Under the pieces are notes generated by a model. That model was not told the origin of the DNA, ran no database searches, and saw nothing but the letters and a program-made list of their open reading frames with translations. Both the position numbers and the translations under genes were made by a program. A stretch of 64,000 nt of DNA from Planctomycetaceae bacterium (GTDB lineage Bacteria; Planctomycetota; Planctomycetia; Planctomycetales; Planctomycetaceae), in the NCBI GenBank assembly GCA_041398785.1, contig JAWKUA010000024.1, positions 15,665 to 79,664 on the forward strand. Reading direction: 5' to 3'. Below, piece by piece: positions 17,796 through 27,277 of the stretch; positions within the stretch are counted from its first letter, which is position 1, and the number at the start of each line of letters is the position of its first letter.

Positions 17796-19679
17796 CTACG
17801 CAATTCGTCGTCGTTGAAACAGGAACCACTCGGATACCAGCAGGCATCCGGCGACCAGCACCAGTGAAAACCAGATCGGGTGCCCGCCGGAACTGCGCTG
17901 CGACGAAGCTGGAACGACTGCCGAGTCACCGGCAATGCGCAGATCGCTTTCCGTGCGGTTCGACAGGTTACAGGCGATCTTCATTTCGTTCGACGCCACC
18001 GAACCGGATTCCGGCCCGCCGGCGAACTCGGATCTTAGAGTCCAGATCCCCGTCCGTGATAGCGGACCGATCACTGCCGTTTGCCCGGTCACGCCCGCGC
18101 CGCCCGGAACCTGGTGGCCGCCGGGATCGATAAGCGGCAGCCGTCCGCCGTTCGCTTCCGCGGCGGCTCGCATGGAAGCGGACAGCAGTCGTCGAGCGAC
18201 CTGGCCGGTCGCCAGAGATTCGATCAGTTCACCACGATCATCGGAGAACCATGACACAGCATTCGTCATCAGAATCGGAAACGCCGTTCGCAGCGGCAGG
18301 TCCGTCTGATCCAGATCGATGCACAACACCAAAACGTCGCCCGATTCTCGCGGGATGCGGGCATACAGAGGAAATCCCTCGGCGGTCTCCACCAGTGCTT
18401 CAAAGTCGCCGACGGGTTCGATGTGTTCGGCCGACGGCAGCAGCACATTCTGCAGCGTCACGTGTCTCATCAAAGCGGAATCGTCCTTCTGCGTCGCGAC
18501 CAGCGGCTGCGGGATGGTACCGGCGATTTGCCACAGGTCCGACGATTCCACGGGAGTCACAACGATCACATGTCCCGGCGGAATGTTGCCTGCCAGCGGC
18601 CGATGCAGCACCAGAACTCCGCCATCCGGAGCCGCGGCCGGCGCTGAGGCTGTGACAGTCAGATCGACCAGTTCACTGGATTCCAGAACCTGATGCAGAA
18701 ACCAGTTGCCGTCCGTAACCAGTGTGACGGGTCGGCGAGTCCGCTCCGGCAGAACCGCGAACGCCGTGTTATCGACGGCGAACGCATCTTCGGAATCAAT
18801 CGACGCTGTCAGAATCCCGCCCGACGCAAGCGTGTCGTCAATCGCGCTTTCACGAATTTCCCCCGGGTGCAGGGACAGCGGAATGACGTTCAGCAGATCA
18901 TCATTCAGCTTCAATTGAAGTCGCAGGCTGATCGGCTGATCGCTGAAGTTGCTGACTTCGACCAGAGTCTGAAATCCGACCGGATCGACCAGGCTTCGCC
19001 GCACCTGAAACTGAGTGATGCCGACGTTATTGGCCGGACGTCCCGTTTGCTCCCATTTCAGCACGTTGCCGGATTGGAGTTTCTGATTGTCGTCCGGTGG
19101 CAAGTCCGTCAGCACGACCAGTTCGCCGCCTTCCTGACCGGACAAGAGCCGGTCTCCCGCAGCGATGGCGGAATCCAGACTGGCCGGGGCGTCCGTCACG
19201 TTCAGCGACAGCGCTGCGTTTCGAAGGGTCCGGTGATTTTCCGTGAGACCGCAGGCGACCTGAACGGAACTGCCGGCTGCGATGATCGCCATCTGATCAT
19301 TCTGCCGCAGAGAACGAATCAACTGCTCAAGCCGCCCGCGGGATGCTTCAAAGCGACTGACCGTGCCATCCGCCGCCTGCATGCTGGCGGAGCAATCAAG
19401 GACCACCACGATTCGGCGTTCGTTCAGGACATCGCTGCTGAAGTACGGATCGGCCAGAGCAACCGCCAGCAGCCCGAGAAACGTCAGTTGCAGCAGCAGC
19501 GAGAGCCAGTGTCGAAGCTGCCGCCAGATCGCTCGCGGCTGCTTTTCCGAGAACACTTCTTCCCAGAACATCACCGTCGATACGGCAACCTTCCGCCGCT
19601 TCACTTTCAGCAGATAAAAGATCACGATCGGCACGCCGAGAGCGATCCACATCAGAGCTGTCGGATTGTGCAACGGCAT
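17796..19679 (-). CDS. BatA/vWA-domain membrane protein
   Basis: A 627-residue protein with the Bat (aerotolerance-type) layout. Two N-terminal membrane segments (MWIALGVPIVIFYLLKV and HWLSLLLQLTFLGLLAVALA) flank a basic loop. A von Willebrand A domain follows with MIDAS motif DCSASMQ near 93 and a later TDLPPDD loop. A long periplasmic-type region leads to a C-terminal membrane segment (IWFSLVLVAGCLLVSEWFLF). Such genes usually sit in MoxR-DUF58-vWA operons; none of those partners is adjacent here. The role is inferred as assembly or stress-related metal-dependent protein interaction. ATG 19679 is followed closely by the first membrane segment, as the family expects. Confidence 0.88.
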   Translation of the reverse strand: MPLHNPTALMWIALGVPIVIFYLLKVKRRKVAVSTVMFWEEVFSEKQPRAIWRQLRHWLSLLLQLTFLGLLAVALADPYFSSDVLNERRIVVVLDCSASMQAADGTVSRFEASRGRLEQLIRSLRQNDQMAIIAAGSSVQVACGLTENHRTLRNAALSLNVTDAPASLDSAIAAGDRLLSGQEGGELVVLTDLPPDDNQKLQSGNVLKWEQTGRPANNVGITQFQVRRSLVDPVGFQTLVEVSNFSDQPISLRLQLKLNDDLLNVIPLSLHPGEIRESAIDDTLASGGILTASIDSEDAFAVDNTAFAVLPERTRRPVTLVTDGNWFLHQVLESSELVDLTVTASAPAAAPDGGVLVLHRPLAGNIPPGHVIVVTPVESSDLWQIAGTIPQPLVATQKDDSALMRHVTLQNVLLPSAEHIEPVGDFEALVETAEGFPLYARIPRESGDVLVLCIDLDQTDLPLRTAFPILMTNAVSWFSDDRGELIESLATGQVARRLLSASMRAAAEANGGRLPLIDPGGHQVPGGAGVTGQTAVIGPLSRTGIWTLRSEFAGGPESGSVASNEMKIACNLSNRTESDLRIAGDSAVVPASSQRSSGGHPIWFSLVLVAGCLLVSEWFLFQRRRIA

Positions 19680-20304
19680 ATGGCTGTTCGGCGAAAGGAA
19701 ACATCCGGTCGACAGTTTCTATTTTCAGACGGCAACGAATTCAAACGGGACGAACCGGCAATTGCACCGCCACGGCCGGTCGCCATCGTGGCGGCTCCGG
19801 AATCTGCCATTCCGTACCTGCCGCAGCGAACGTCGACTTTCGCCGCTCGCGGGCTGTCGGCACAAGCGGTGATCGGGGGCTCACGGTGCGCGGCAGTTCT
19901 GCCACACGGCGCATGAAAAATCCCGGTCCGGCGCAGGTGCTCGATGTATCGATGCGTGGCCGGCATCGAACTGTCGAACTCTGCGCCACCGGGAATCGGA
20001 CAGCGCCGTCGTTATCGATCGGCAGATGAGAACATACCCTCCCGTTTCAACGGGAGGGTCGAAGTTTGATCGCCGTGCAGGCGATCACACGAGGGGAGGG
20101 CGTCCGCGCAACGGGAGTTTCCCGTGCGTCGCCCACCTGCGGTCGAACGCCTGAACGGCATGCGTCTGGCGACCCTCCCGCTGAACCGGGAGGGTGAAGC
20201 AGTTGTTGCTCTGCATTGGTAAATCCTCATCTGCCGCAGGCCTTATCGATCGAGACGCATTTGCCGCGGTTCGTTTGTTTCCGCAGCCCGTATCGGTGCG
20301 TTGC
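19680..20304. other. Intergenic region with a palindromic element
   Basis: This stretch of 625 bases upstream of the vWA gene has no convincing gene. Its right part is the palindromic element at 20020-20237. The Arg/Ala-rich open frames here lack family motifs. Confidence 0.6.
20020..20237. repeat. CGGCAGATGAG-ended palindromic element, copy 2 (218 bp)
   Basis: The ends are CGGCAGATGAG (20020) and CTCATCTGCCG (to 20237). Just inside each end is a G/C hairpin: CCCTCCCG-TTTCAA-CGGGAGGG on the left and CCCTCCCG-CTGAA-CCGGGAGGG on the right. Length and ends match copy 1 at 16424-16640, while the interior differs. Confidence 0.75.
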
Positions 20305-20781
20305 TCATCCTTTGACGCGAATCTTGCGAGCCTTCGCGGGTTCCGTCTTGGCCAGCGTGACGGTCAGGACGCCGTCCTGATACTCCGCCTTCACGTCATC
20401 CTGGTTCACTGCGCAGGGCATCTGCACGGTTCGTTCAAACGTGCCCGAACGCCGCTCAACACGATGAAACGTGCGGCCCTTTTCCTCCTTCTCTTCCTTG
20501 TGTTCGCCGCTGATGCGAACAATGTCGCCGCGAACTTCGATATCCAGTTCGTTCGCCTTCATTCCCGGAACGTCGACCTTGATTTCAATGTTCTGATCGG
20601 TTTCCGAGATGTCCATCGACGGAGCCGCGATTCGTGACAAGCCGCCGTTCGTCTCGCCTTCCCAGTCCGACCAAACTCGCCGGAACGCGTCATCCAGTTC
20701 TTCATGCAGCGAAGCCAGCGGACCTCGACTAAACCACGGTGTCAACGCAGATGGTCGGCGCGGGGTGAGTGACGTTGTCAT
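20305..20781 (-). CDS. Small heat shock protein, Hsp20/alpha-crystallin family
   Basis: A 158-residue ATP-independent holdase chaperone. The alpha-crystallin domain spans about residues 50-150: PSMDISETDQNIEIKVDVPGM, the conserved FERTVQMPCAVN stretch, VKAEYQDGVLTVTLAK with the family's A-x-x-x-G-V-L motif, and a basic tail. ATG 20781 (MTTSLTPRRPSALTPWF) is fixed by a strong AGGAGG about 7 bases upstream; the longer open frame beyond it is repeat sequence. It is monocistronic, with repeat-rich spacers on both sides. No CIRCE- or ROSE-type control element was recognised. Confidence 0.93.
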   Translation of the reverse strand: MTTSLTPRRPSALTPWFSRGPLASLHEELDDAFRRVWSDWEGETNGGLSRIAAPSMDISETDQNIEIKVDVPGMKANELDIEVRGDIVRISGEHKEEKEEKGRTFHRVERRSGTFERTVQMPCAVNQDDVKAEYQDGVLTVTLAKTEPAKARKIRVKG

Positions 20782-21373
20782 GGTCTTTCCTCCTGTTGAA
20801 GTGAATTCCACATCGATCGTGTCAACCGACACCGGCTGACCGCCAGATCGACATCGGCTCACGGTCAAAAAGCACAAACCGTGCCAATCAAACAGAGCGG
20901 CACAGCTCACGCCGCTGTCGGTCTCAGGAATCACGGGCTCCGGATTTGTCTGTCGATCGTGTGCACACGTGGCACACGGTCTCAGGCGTTTTGTGCGAGT
21001 TCGCGCAAGAACGACGATCGCCGTTCCGCAGTCGCCCGGCGAATCGGACAGAGCACAAGGAGTTTCGGGCGCCCGTCCGCAGCAGCCGCCGCGCTTCTGG
21101 TCCCGCGAGATTGGATCCACCGATTTCACAGATGCACACAGATGCTGCGCGGTCATTCCCGCGAAGCCTGCCCGCGCGCAGGCGGGTGGCGGTAACCCAG
21201 TCGTGCGCACCGGATTCCCGCCTTCGCGGGAATGACGGGGATGTAGGTTCCGGCGGCCCGACGGAACCCGTCCCCAGCAGCCACCGCGCTTCTGGACCCG
21301 CGAGATTGAATCCACCGATTTCACAGATGCACACAGGTGCTTCCCGGTCATTCCCGCGAAAAGCAGCACCGCG
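20782..21373. other. Intergenic region with direct and inverted repeats
   Basis: These 592 bases upstream of hsp20 contain the 86-bp direct repeat (21080-21166 and 21275-21360) and a CATTCCCGCG inverted repeat between the copies. No gene is supported. Confidence 0.6.
21080..21360. repeat. 86-bp direct repeat pair around a CATTCCCGCG inverted repeat
   Basis: The segment starting CAGCAGCCGCCGCGCTTCTG at 21080 and running to CATTCCCGCGAA at 21166 recurs at 21275-21360 with about nine changes. It includes the phrase CCACCGATTTCACAGATGCA. Between the copies CATTCCCGCGAAG is answered by CTTCGCGGGAATGACGGGG, an inverted pair. A related composite occurs at 55700-55830. Confidence 0.75.
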
Positions 21374-21985
21374 TCATTCGCTGACCGCGACACCAAGGCT
21401 CCTCAGCGCCGCGCGAGTCTTTCCGGTATCGGTGTAGACTTCGGCGTTGATGCCATACGTGCGCGCCTGCACGACATACGCTTCGATGTCGTCGGTATAG
21501 AAGCATTCTTCAGGCTCGGCATCGGCCATGCTGAGCGCGGCTTCGTAGATGGCGGCGTGAGGTTTCAGAGCTTTCGCCTGAAACGACGTCGTCAGCGCAT
21601 CGAATCTCTGCAACAGGTCGTAGTTGCGTTCGATGTAATTCAGATGAGTGACGCAGGTGTTGGACAGCAGCACCAGCCGGATTCCCGCGGATTTCAGTTC
21701 GTCAACCAGCGGCACCATCGGTTCGTTCAGATGAAAGATATCCGCGACGGCATGACGCAGGTCGTCAATGGAAAACGTGTTACCGGTTTCGCGCTGAAAG
21801 CCCTCGTGAAATTCTTCTTCCGAGATTTCTCCGCGTTCCAGTTGCCACTGCAGCCCGCGCTGCAGCAGCAGGTCCGTGGCCTGATGAACGGAAATTCCGC
21901 AGACGGCAGCCACGTTTCGGCACATCGTCTGATGGCAGAAATACATCAGAACATTGCCCATATCAAAGAAGCAGGTCTTGATCAT
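21374..21985 (-). CDS. HAD-superfamily hydrolase
   Basis: A 203-residue haloacid-dehalogenase-type hydrolase. Motif I is CFFDMGNVL (nucleophile Asp at position 8), motif II is LVLLSNT, motif III is the Lys in KALKPHAAIYEAAL, and motif IV is CFYTDDIEAYV. The cap insert is helical (residues about 20-90). The FDMGNVL opening is typical of the epoxide-hydrolase-N/YihX-like branch, which acts on small phosphorylated metabolites; the exact substrate is unknown. The start is taken at ATG 21985 directly before the motif; upstream in-frame sequence has no homology-like features. It is a single gene between repeat-rich spacers. Confidence 0.88.
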   Translation of the reverse strand: MIKTCFFDMGNVLMYFCHQTMCRNVAAVCGISVHQATDLLLQRGLQWQLERGEISEEEFHEGFQRETGNTFSIDDLRHAVADIFHLNEPMVPLVDELKSAGIRLVLLSNTCVTHLNYIERNYDLLQRFDALTTSFQAKALKPHAAIYEAALSMADAEPEECFYTDDIEAYVVQARTYGINAEVYTDTGKTRAALRSLGVAVSE

Positions 21986-22341
21986 TGCTCCGGAGACCTC
22001 CGTGTCGGCAATCAGGGCCACAAATCGACCGCGATCGCAGAACCCCTGACAAAACCTATGAGATCCGCAGATGGGAGACAAAAGCGGTTCGGCTGGTTTG
22101 GCCCATCGTGTCGGTTTCAGAATCGCCCACAACTTGCGAATCTTCAGTGACGGCAACAGCACGTTTATGCAATGGACGTCCCGTCGACAAGTGACTGCCA
22201 ATCCCGCCGACAGGGTGCGAGCCGGGGATTCGAATTCCGGCGTTTGCCGGCGCGCCTGCCGGGATGGCTCCTGCACGGCGATCGCCGCGGCGTGCGGCTG
22301 CGAACCGGCGTCTGTTGCCCTTCGGCGGTGACGAGCACTTG
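21986..22341. other. Intergenic region, nothing recognised
   Basis: These 356 bases lie between the HAD hydrolase and protease genes. No repeat family, RNA gene or credible coding sequence was seen. Confidence 0.5.
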
Positions 22342-24744
22342 CTATTGTGTGTTCGCGTCGTCCGGTTTGTTGTCGTCTTCTTTGTCGTCGGAATCGGAGT
22401 CCGGATCAGCTTTCGCGGCGGCGATCGAGTCGCGGAGATCGTCGAAGAATTCCTGAACGTTGCGGTGTACGCTGCCCAGAAAACGCTTTCGGCGAGACAT
22501 GGTGTCAGTAAGCGTCCCCATGATGCCCGCTTTTCGCCAGACACGCATCAGACGCGGCACCCGCGAATGTTTGTCCTGAACCATCAGGTGCCCGACCAGT
22601 TCCAGGTCCTCGCCGCTGACGATGGCGACCACCAGCAGCAGCGGACCTTCGTCGCGAACAATTTGCACTCCGTTGGGCAGCAGTGCTTTCTTCACGTAGT
22701 CGTTGATGACGTCTTCCAGGACTTCGCCGCTGCCTTCACGTTCTGCTCCGATGACGACAACCTTGACTTCGTCGAGATCCTTCAGCATCGGTTTTGCCAT
22801 CGTCGTGTCTTCGATGGCGAAGATCTGCAAACCGCCGGGCAGGATTTCCACTTTGATGGGTTCGCCGCGTCCCGGACCACCGGATTCGTCACCGTGCGAG
22901 GCGATCCGCACCGGAGCGGTCCCGGGATTCAATGCGGTGGCATACATCTGGCCTGTGTTTAACGCGTTGCGAATGTCGTCGCAGGAAATACCAAAATTCA
23001 GTGACTGGCCGATGCGAAGCGTCATCGTGTTTATGGCGACGACGTTACCCAGCTTGTCAACGAGCGGGCCTCCGCTGTTTCCCGGAGAAATCGGTGCGGT
23101 GGTCTGCACCCACTGGCCGGCGTGATCCTGCAGGTTCAGCGTTTCTTCCAGTTCTTTGGCCGATCGAAATCCGCTGACGATGCCTTCGGACGCCGTGAAG
23201 TCCAGTCCCAGCGGAGCACCGAACGCTGTGACGCTGGTGCCCTTCGGCGGCAGCTCGTCGGCCAGTTTCAGACCCGGACGTTGAAAGCCGGCTGGCAGGT
23301 CAATCTGCAGAATGGCGATGTCGCGTTTTGAATCCAGATGCAGAAAACCGGACACCGGCATGCGCACGGAATCTGTTCCGTTGTCACCCTTAAAGACAAC
23401 GGACGCTTCCTGAGCACCTTCGATCACATGATAGTTCGTGACGACTCGACCACTGCCGTCCAGCAGAAATCCACTGCCGTTGCCTTCACCTTCTTCAGTT
23501 TTGACGTCGACGCGAACGACGTTCGGTTCCACGGCTGCGATCAGATCGACCAGACGGCCGCTGTCCGAGAGTTGCAAGCGGTCGAACCGGGACATGTCGG
23601 CGGTCGGAGTACCGGCCAGCCAGCCGGCGGTGTGAGTCGAATCTTTCCAGGTACCGTCTGTCAGAATGAATTCGCCTGACGCCTGCGGCGGATGCGCGAC
23701 GGCCTTGTCGGACATCAGTCGGATTCGCGTGCTGCTGGACGGATCGAACAACTCGATCATGTCGTTCGTCCGCATGGTTTCAATCAGCGGAAACTGCACA
23801 TGTCCGCCTGCTGGGGCAGCATGGTAAGGCGCATCCGAAGCCTGGCCGCCGAAGAACCAGTTTTTGTCGCGTCTGGCATAGCCGTTGCCGGACGCCTGTA
23901 GCCATGCGACTCGATCCCCGCTGACAGCGTTCGGGTTCACCGCAGGAGAAATGAGCGACGAACGGCCGCTGCCCGAACTGTCGCCCGTCGGTGCATCCGC
24001 TCGACTCATCACCGCTGCGCGCGTTCCCGTTCCCTGCGCTGGCGCCGGAGTTGGGGCCGGAGTTGCGTTGCTGGAAGCATCTGCCATCGATGAAGTCGGG
24101 GCAGGCGCGGTCGCGGCGATCGCCGGACTGGTCGACTCAGAGGACTTGTTGCCCGCGGGAGTTACGTCCGCGGGAGTTACGTTCGCGGCGTTTGTTGGAT
24201 TGTCACCAACGATCCAGTCGCCGGGTGAGTTCGTCGGGCTGGAATTTGACGCGCCCGAATCCTCCGGTCGCTGGTCGATTGCGACAATCGACGACCCGGA
24301 ATTCCCACCGACCTGCAAGAACTCCGCCGCCAGAAACGCCGTCACTCCCAGCAGTACCAGGGCGGCGGCGGCCGCTCCGACGTAGATCAGAGCTTTGTTG
24401 CCGGATGACGGACATGCATCGGCACGCTGCCGCACGCGGCGGGCAGCGCGGCGAGCCGAAAGGTCGCGTTCACCCGATCGTTCCGGCCGTCCGGCTTGTC
24501 GCGGCGATTCGCGAGTTGACCGGCGTCCGGACGCGACGGATCGTGAATCCGGCTGAGCGGTGGTCTGCTGCTGGCCGGACCGGCTTCGTGCAGTGGATGA
24601 CCCGGAAGGCGGGCGTTCTCCGCGGGCACCGGCGACACGCACCGGTTCGCCGCAATCCGGACAGCGAATCAGTTTGCCCGCGTGTTCGTCGGCCACGCCA
24701 AATCGTTTTCCGCAGGATCCACAGTCAACGATGATTATTGACAT
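22342..24744 (-). CDS. Trypsin-like (S1C/DegP-type) serine protease with N-terminal zinc ribbon
   Basis: An 800-residue membrane-anchored protease. The N-terminus is a zinc ribbon (CGSCGKRF through CPDCGEPV) common in planctomycete membrane proteins. A basic low-complexity stretch, one membrane segment near 120-142 (ALIYVGAAAAALVLLGVTAF) and a long Ala/Pro/Thr/Ser linker follow. The protease domain carries the triad His 439 (TNYHVIEG), Asp 475 (KRDIAIL) and Ser 557 (SPGNSGGP). No PDZ domain is evident after it. Instead there is a region with a Val-rich VKVVVIGAER strand and an acidic Asp-rich tail. The ribbon faces the cytoplasm and the protease the periplasm if the single segment is the only anchor. 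A role in envelope protein quality control is inferred. Confidence 0.9.
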   Translation of the reverse strand: MSIIIVDCGSCGKRFGVADEHAGKLIRCPDCGEPVRVAGARGERPPSGSSTARSRSGQQQTTAQPDSRSVASGRRSTRESPRQAGRPERSGERDLSARRAARRVRQRADACPSSGNKALIYVGAAAAALVLLGVTAFLAAEFLQVGGNSGSSIVAIDQRPEDSGASNSSPTNSPGDWIVGDNPTNAANVTPADVTPAGNKSSESTSPAIAATAPAPTSSMADASSNATPAPTPAPAQGTGTRAAVMSRADAPTGDSSGSGRSSLISPAVNPNAVSGDRVAWLQASGNGYARRDKNWFFGGQASDAPYHAAPAGGHVQFPLIETMRTNDMIELFDPSSSTRIRLMSDKAVAHPPQASGEFILTDGTWKDSTHTAGWLAGTPTADMSRFDRLQLSDSGRLVDLIAAVEPNVVRVDVKTEEGEGNGSGFLLDGSGRVVTNYHVIEGAQEASVVFKGDNGTDSVRMPVSGFLHLDSKRDIAILQIDLPAGFQRPGLKLADELPPKGTSVTAFGAPLGLDFTASEGIVSGFRSAKELEETLNLQDHAGQWVQTTAPISPGNSGGPLVDKLGNVVAINTMTLRIGQSLNFGISCDDIRNALNTGQMYATALNPGTAPVRIASHGDESGGPGRGEPIKVEILPGGLQIFAIEDTTMAKPMLKDLDEVKVVVIGAEREGSGEVLEDVINDYVKKALLPNGVQIVRDEGPLLLVVAIVSGEDLELVGHLMVQDKHSRVPRLMRVWRKAGIMGTLTDTMSRRKRFLGSVHRNVQEFFDDLRDSIAAAKADPDSDSDDKEDDNKPDDANTQ

Positions 24745-25417
24745 TTCCGGCCCCCGAATAGTCGTCTTCGAAAGTCATTTGCACGCAGTGGCCGCGGGAG
24801 CAGTGACACCCCACAGGTGGCTCGCCAGGGGCGATCGCTCCGCACCGGACTTTACCACCAGGATCAGCGGCGATCCATAAGGAAGCACCAATCCGGACCG
24901 ATTTCGCATCGTCCGCCTATTTCATACAGACGTCGCTGTCGTGCGAATCTCCCGCCCCTCGACGAACAATCCGGACGAACAATTACGACACAGCCTTCGC
25001 ACGCGGTTTCGGCCTCAGGCGGCCGCGCTGTTCTTTTTTCACCATGGCCAGCATTACCTTTGCCGGACTCACCGGAGCACTTTGCATTCAGACGCAGCGG
25101 AATCAAACATCGCTCGATCGGAAGTTGCGCGGATTGTTTGGGTACCGACTTCGGCCGGCATTCGGCAGGTGAAAAAATCTATCCGCGCGCACTCGCGGCG
25201 TCGCATTCTCAACCGTTCGGAACTATCTGCGCGGCTGGAAGGAACCAACGATGTTTTGCCAGATTCTCGCTATTGCGCGGCTTGCCCGAGGAACCGGGGG
25301 AGCGGGCAAATTTCGCGGCAGCCGCTTCCCAAAGTTCCCGCCGGGCGCCACGATACATGCTGCGGGCAGCCGATTCGTGCGTTCCCGAATCTTCCAACCT
25401 GCAGTCAGGAGCCGATC
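24745..25417. other. Intergenic region without a recognised gene
   Basis: These 673 bases lie between the divergently oriented protease and TIM-barrel genes, so both promoters must be here. The open frames have no family features and I see no repeat element or RNA gene. Confidence 0.5.
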
Positions 25418-26302
25418 ATGCGCCGAAGAACTTTTCTGTCCGCATCCGCCGCCGCTGTTCTTTCCGCTCGATTGGCAAGACCGTTGTTTGCTCTGCCGCC
25501 CGACAGCCGGTACATGAAAACCATCGGCCTGCAGTTGTGGACCGTTCGCAATCAGCTTGAAAAGGATGTGCCGGGGACTCTGAAGGCCGTCGCGACGGCC
25601 GGATACCGGCAGGCGGAACTCATGAATGTGCTGCAATCGGACGACATCATCAGGGCAGCTCACGACGCCGGACTGGATGTGGAATCCGCTTTCGTCGACT
25701 GGCAGTCGGTCGGCAACCCGAACGCCGCGGACGCTCCGTCATTCGACACGATTCTGGAGAAGGCCAAAGCGAAGAACCTGAAGTACCTGGTCTTCGGCTA
25801 CATCGGCAAGGGTCATCGCGAAACCGTGGACCACTTCAAAGGTCATGCAGAACGAGCCAACGCCGCCGGACAAAAGTGCCGCGACGCCGGAATTCAGCTC
25901 TGCTATCACAACCACTCGTTTGAATTCACCGAGCTGCAGGACAGCAAAACCGGCTTCGATGTATTGATGGACGAATTCGATCGGGAACTGGTGAAATTCG
26001 AAGTCGATGTGTTTTGGGTGAAGATCGGCGGCTGGGATCCGATCGCCACAATGAAACGGCTCAACGGACGTGTGGCTCAGGTCCATCTGAAGGATCTGAA
26101 AGCCGGCACGGAAGTTCTGCACGACGAAGGCCAGGTGCCTCATGACGCCTTCCGGGAACTCGGCGCCGGCACAATCGACATGGCGGAAGTCATCAAAGTC
26201 GCCGCCGAAACCGGCGCCGCGCTGTGCCATGTCGAACAGGACCAGTCCCCCGACCCGATCGCCAGTATCGGCCAGAGCATGCAGCATCTGCGAAAAATCT
26301 AG
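25418..26302 (+). CDS. Sugar phosphate isomerase/epimerase-type TIM-barrel protein, exported by Tat
   Basis: A 294-residue AP-endonuclease-2-fold (TIM barrel) protein. The start ATG 25418 has AGGAG about 7 bases upstream and opens a twin-arginine signal (RRRTFLSASAAAVLSARLA), so export in folded form is expected. Core features are MKTIGLQLWTVRNQLEKD, IQLCYHNHSFEF with metal-ligand His and Glu, ELVKFEVDVFWVKIGGWDP, GRVAQVHLKDLK and a final CHVEQDQS. Planctomycetes hold many such secreted isomerase-like proteins. The substrate is unknown, although later genes in the region (Gfo/Idh/MocA, a second isomerase, deoC) point to sugar breakdown. Confidence 0.9.
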   Translation: MRRRTFLSASAAAVLSARLARPLFALPPDSRYMKTIGLQLWTVRNQLEKDVPGTLKAVATAGYRQAELMNVLQSDDIIRAAHDAGLDVESAFVDWQSVGNPNAADAPSFDTILEKAKAKNLKYLVFGYIGKGHRETVDHFKGHAERANAAGQKCRDAGIQLCYHNHSFEFTELQDSKTGFDVLMDEFDRELVKFEVDVFWVKIGGWDPIATMKRLNGRVAQVHLKDLKAGTEVLHDEGQVPHDAFRELGAGTIDMAEVIKVAAETGAALCHVEQDQSPDPIASIGQSMQHLRKI

Positions 26303-26572
26303 CGGCGGCGTTGGTCAGGCCGTGGACTCCGCGACATGCACTCCGCGACGTGGCTCGGAGAGTTGTCCTCAGATTTCTCAGATGACGCTGATTGTTTCCG
26401 TCCGCGCACGCGGCGCTGCGAACACAAGTCATCTGAATGCATCTGCGGCGGAGTTTTTGTGATTTTGCTTTGATCCGTGCGATCAGGATCCGCGTTGTGA
26501 CCTGGGACGCGCCGGACGAGTCGAATTCTTTCGGTCCGGTGCCGACTCCGTCACTTCCGTTGAGTCTGCCGA

Positions 26573-27277
26573 GTGACCATTCAATTCGATTGCGTTTGTG
26601 GAACACAATTCAACGTGGCTCGCGAACGAGCCGGCAGGAAGGCTCGCTGTTCCAGTTGCCTGGCTCAGCTCACAGTGCCATACGCCACCGGACAGCCTGT
26701 CGAAGCGGGCCTGCCTCCGCGGAAAGTCACTCGAAGGCAGGAAGGTCCCGTCAAGCCGAAGCTGTCGAAGGCCAATCCCGACGGCCGGAAGTATTCCGAC
26801 TCCCGACAAGCGGAAATGCATCCTCTGCTGGTCATCCTGATTGCGGGGCTGCTGTTTCTGAACGGATGGAAGGCACTTGATTTTCTGATCTACGCCCCGT
26901 TTTCGATGAGCATTCATTCGGTGATGAGCCAGTCGATTGATGATCTGTCCGACGAGGAAATTGCCGAACTGGGAACGACTCGCGAGAAGCTGACGACGAC
27001 ATGGTTCAGGGTTCTTGCGGGCGGAATCGTTCTCGGAATCGGCCACCTGGCACTTGCAGCATCGATGGCGGGGATCCTGCTCTGGCGAGGCTACGCGGTC
27101 TACTATGCCGTTGTTGTCTCGATCGGCTTATTCGTGATCGACAGTGTTTTTGTCCGCCAATTCTCCGCAGTCGGCAGCCTGAACGTTTCGGCGGTGGTCA
27201 CAATGATCCTGCTGTTGAAGTACATGCCTCCCGCGGCCTGGCCCCGGCTGATGAACCAGCGCCGCGTCATCGCCTGA
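26573..27277 (+). CDS. Zinc-ribbon membrane protein of unknown function
   Basis: A 234-residue protein starting at GTG 26573. Residues 1-35 form a zinc ribbon (CVCGTQF through CSSC) closely resembling the ribbon on the trypsin-like protease upstream (22342-24744). A basic linker leads to about four hydrophobic segments: LLVILIAGLLFLNGWKALDF, VLAGGIVLGIGHLALAASMA, YAVVVSIGLFVIDSVF and VSAVVTMILLLKYM. No family is recognised beyond this planctomycete-type ribbon-plus-membrane arrangement. It stands alone, with a repeat-rich spacer downstream. Confidence 0.75.
   Translation: MTIQFDCVCGTQFNVARERAGRKARCSSCLAQLTVPYATGQPVEAGLPPRKVTRRQEGPVKPKLSKANPDGRKYSDSRQAEMHPLLVILIAGLLFLNGWKALDFLIYAPFSMSIHSVMSQSIDDLSDEEIAELGTTREKLTTTWFRVLAGGIVLGIGHLALAASMAGILLWRGYAVYYAVVVSIGLFVIDSVFVRQFSAVGSLNVSAVVTMILLLKYMPPAAWPRLMNQRRVIA

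Noticed and set aside
18693..19916. 407-codon plus-strand open frame opposite the vWA gene
   Set aside because: It lies opposite a gene with clear MIDAS and membrane features and has an Arg/Gln-rich shadow composition.
22200..22300. tRNA-like GGATTCGAATTCC stretch
   Set aside because: No cloverleaf with acceptor and anticodon arms can be built around it.
24941..25417. Longer N-terminal extension of the Tat-exported isomerase
   Set aside because: The extension is Arg/Ser-rich, while ATG 25418 has a good ribosome-binding site and opens a twin-arginine signal.
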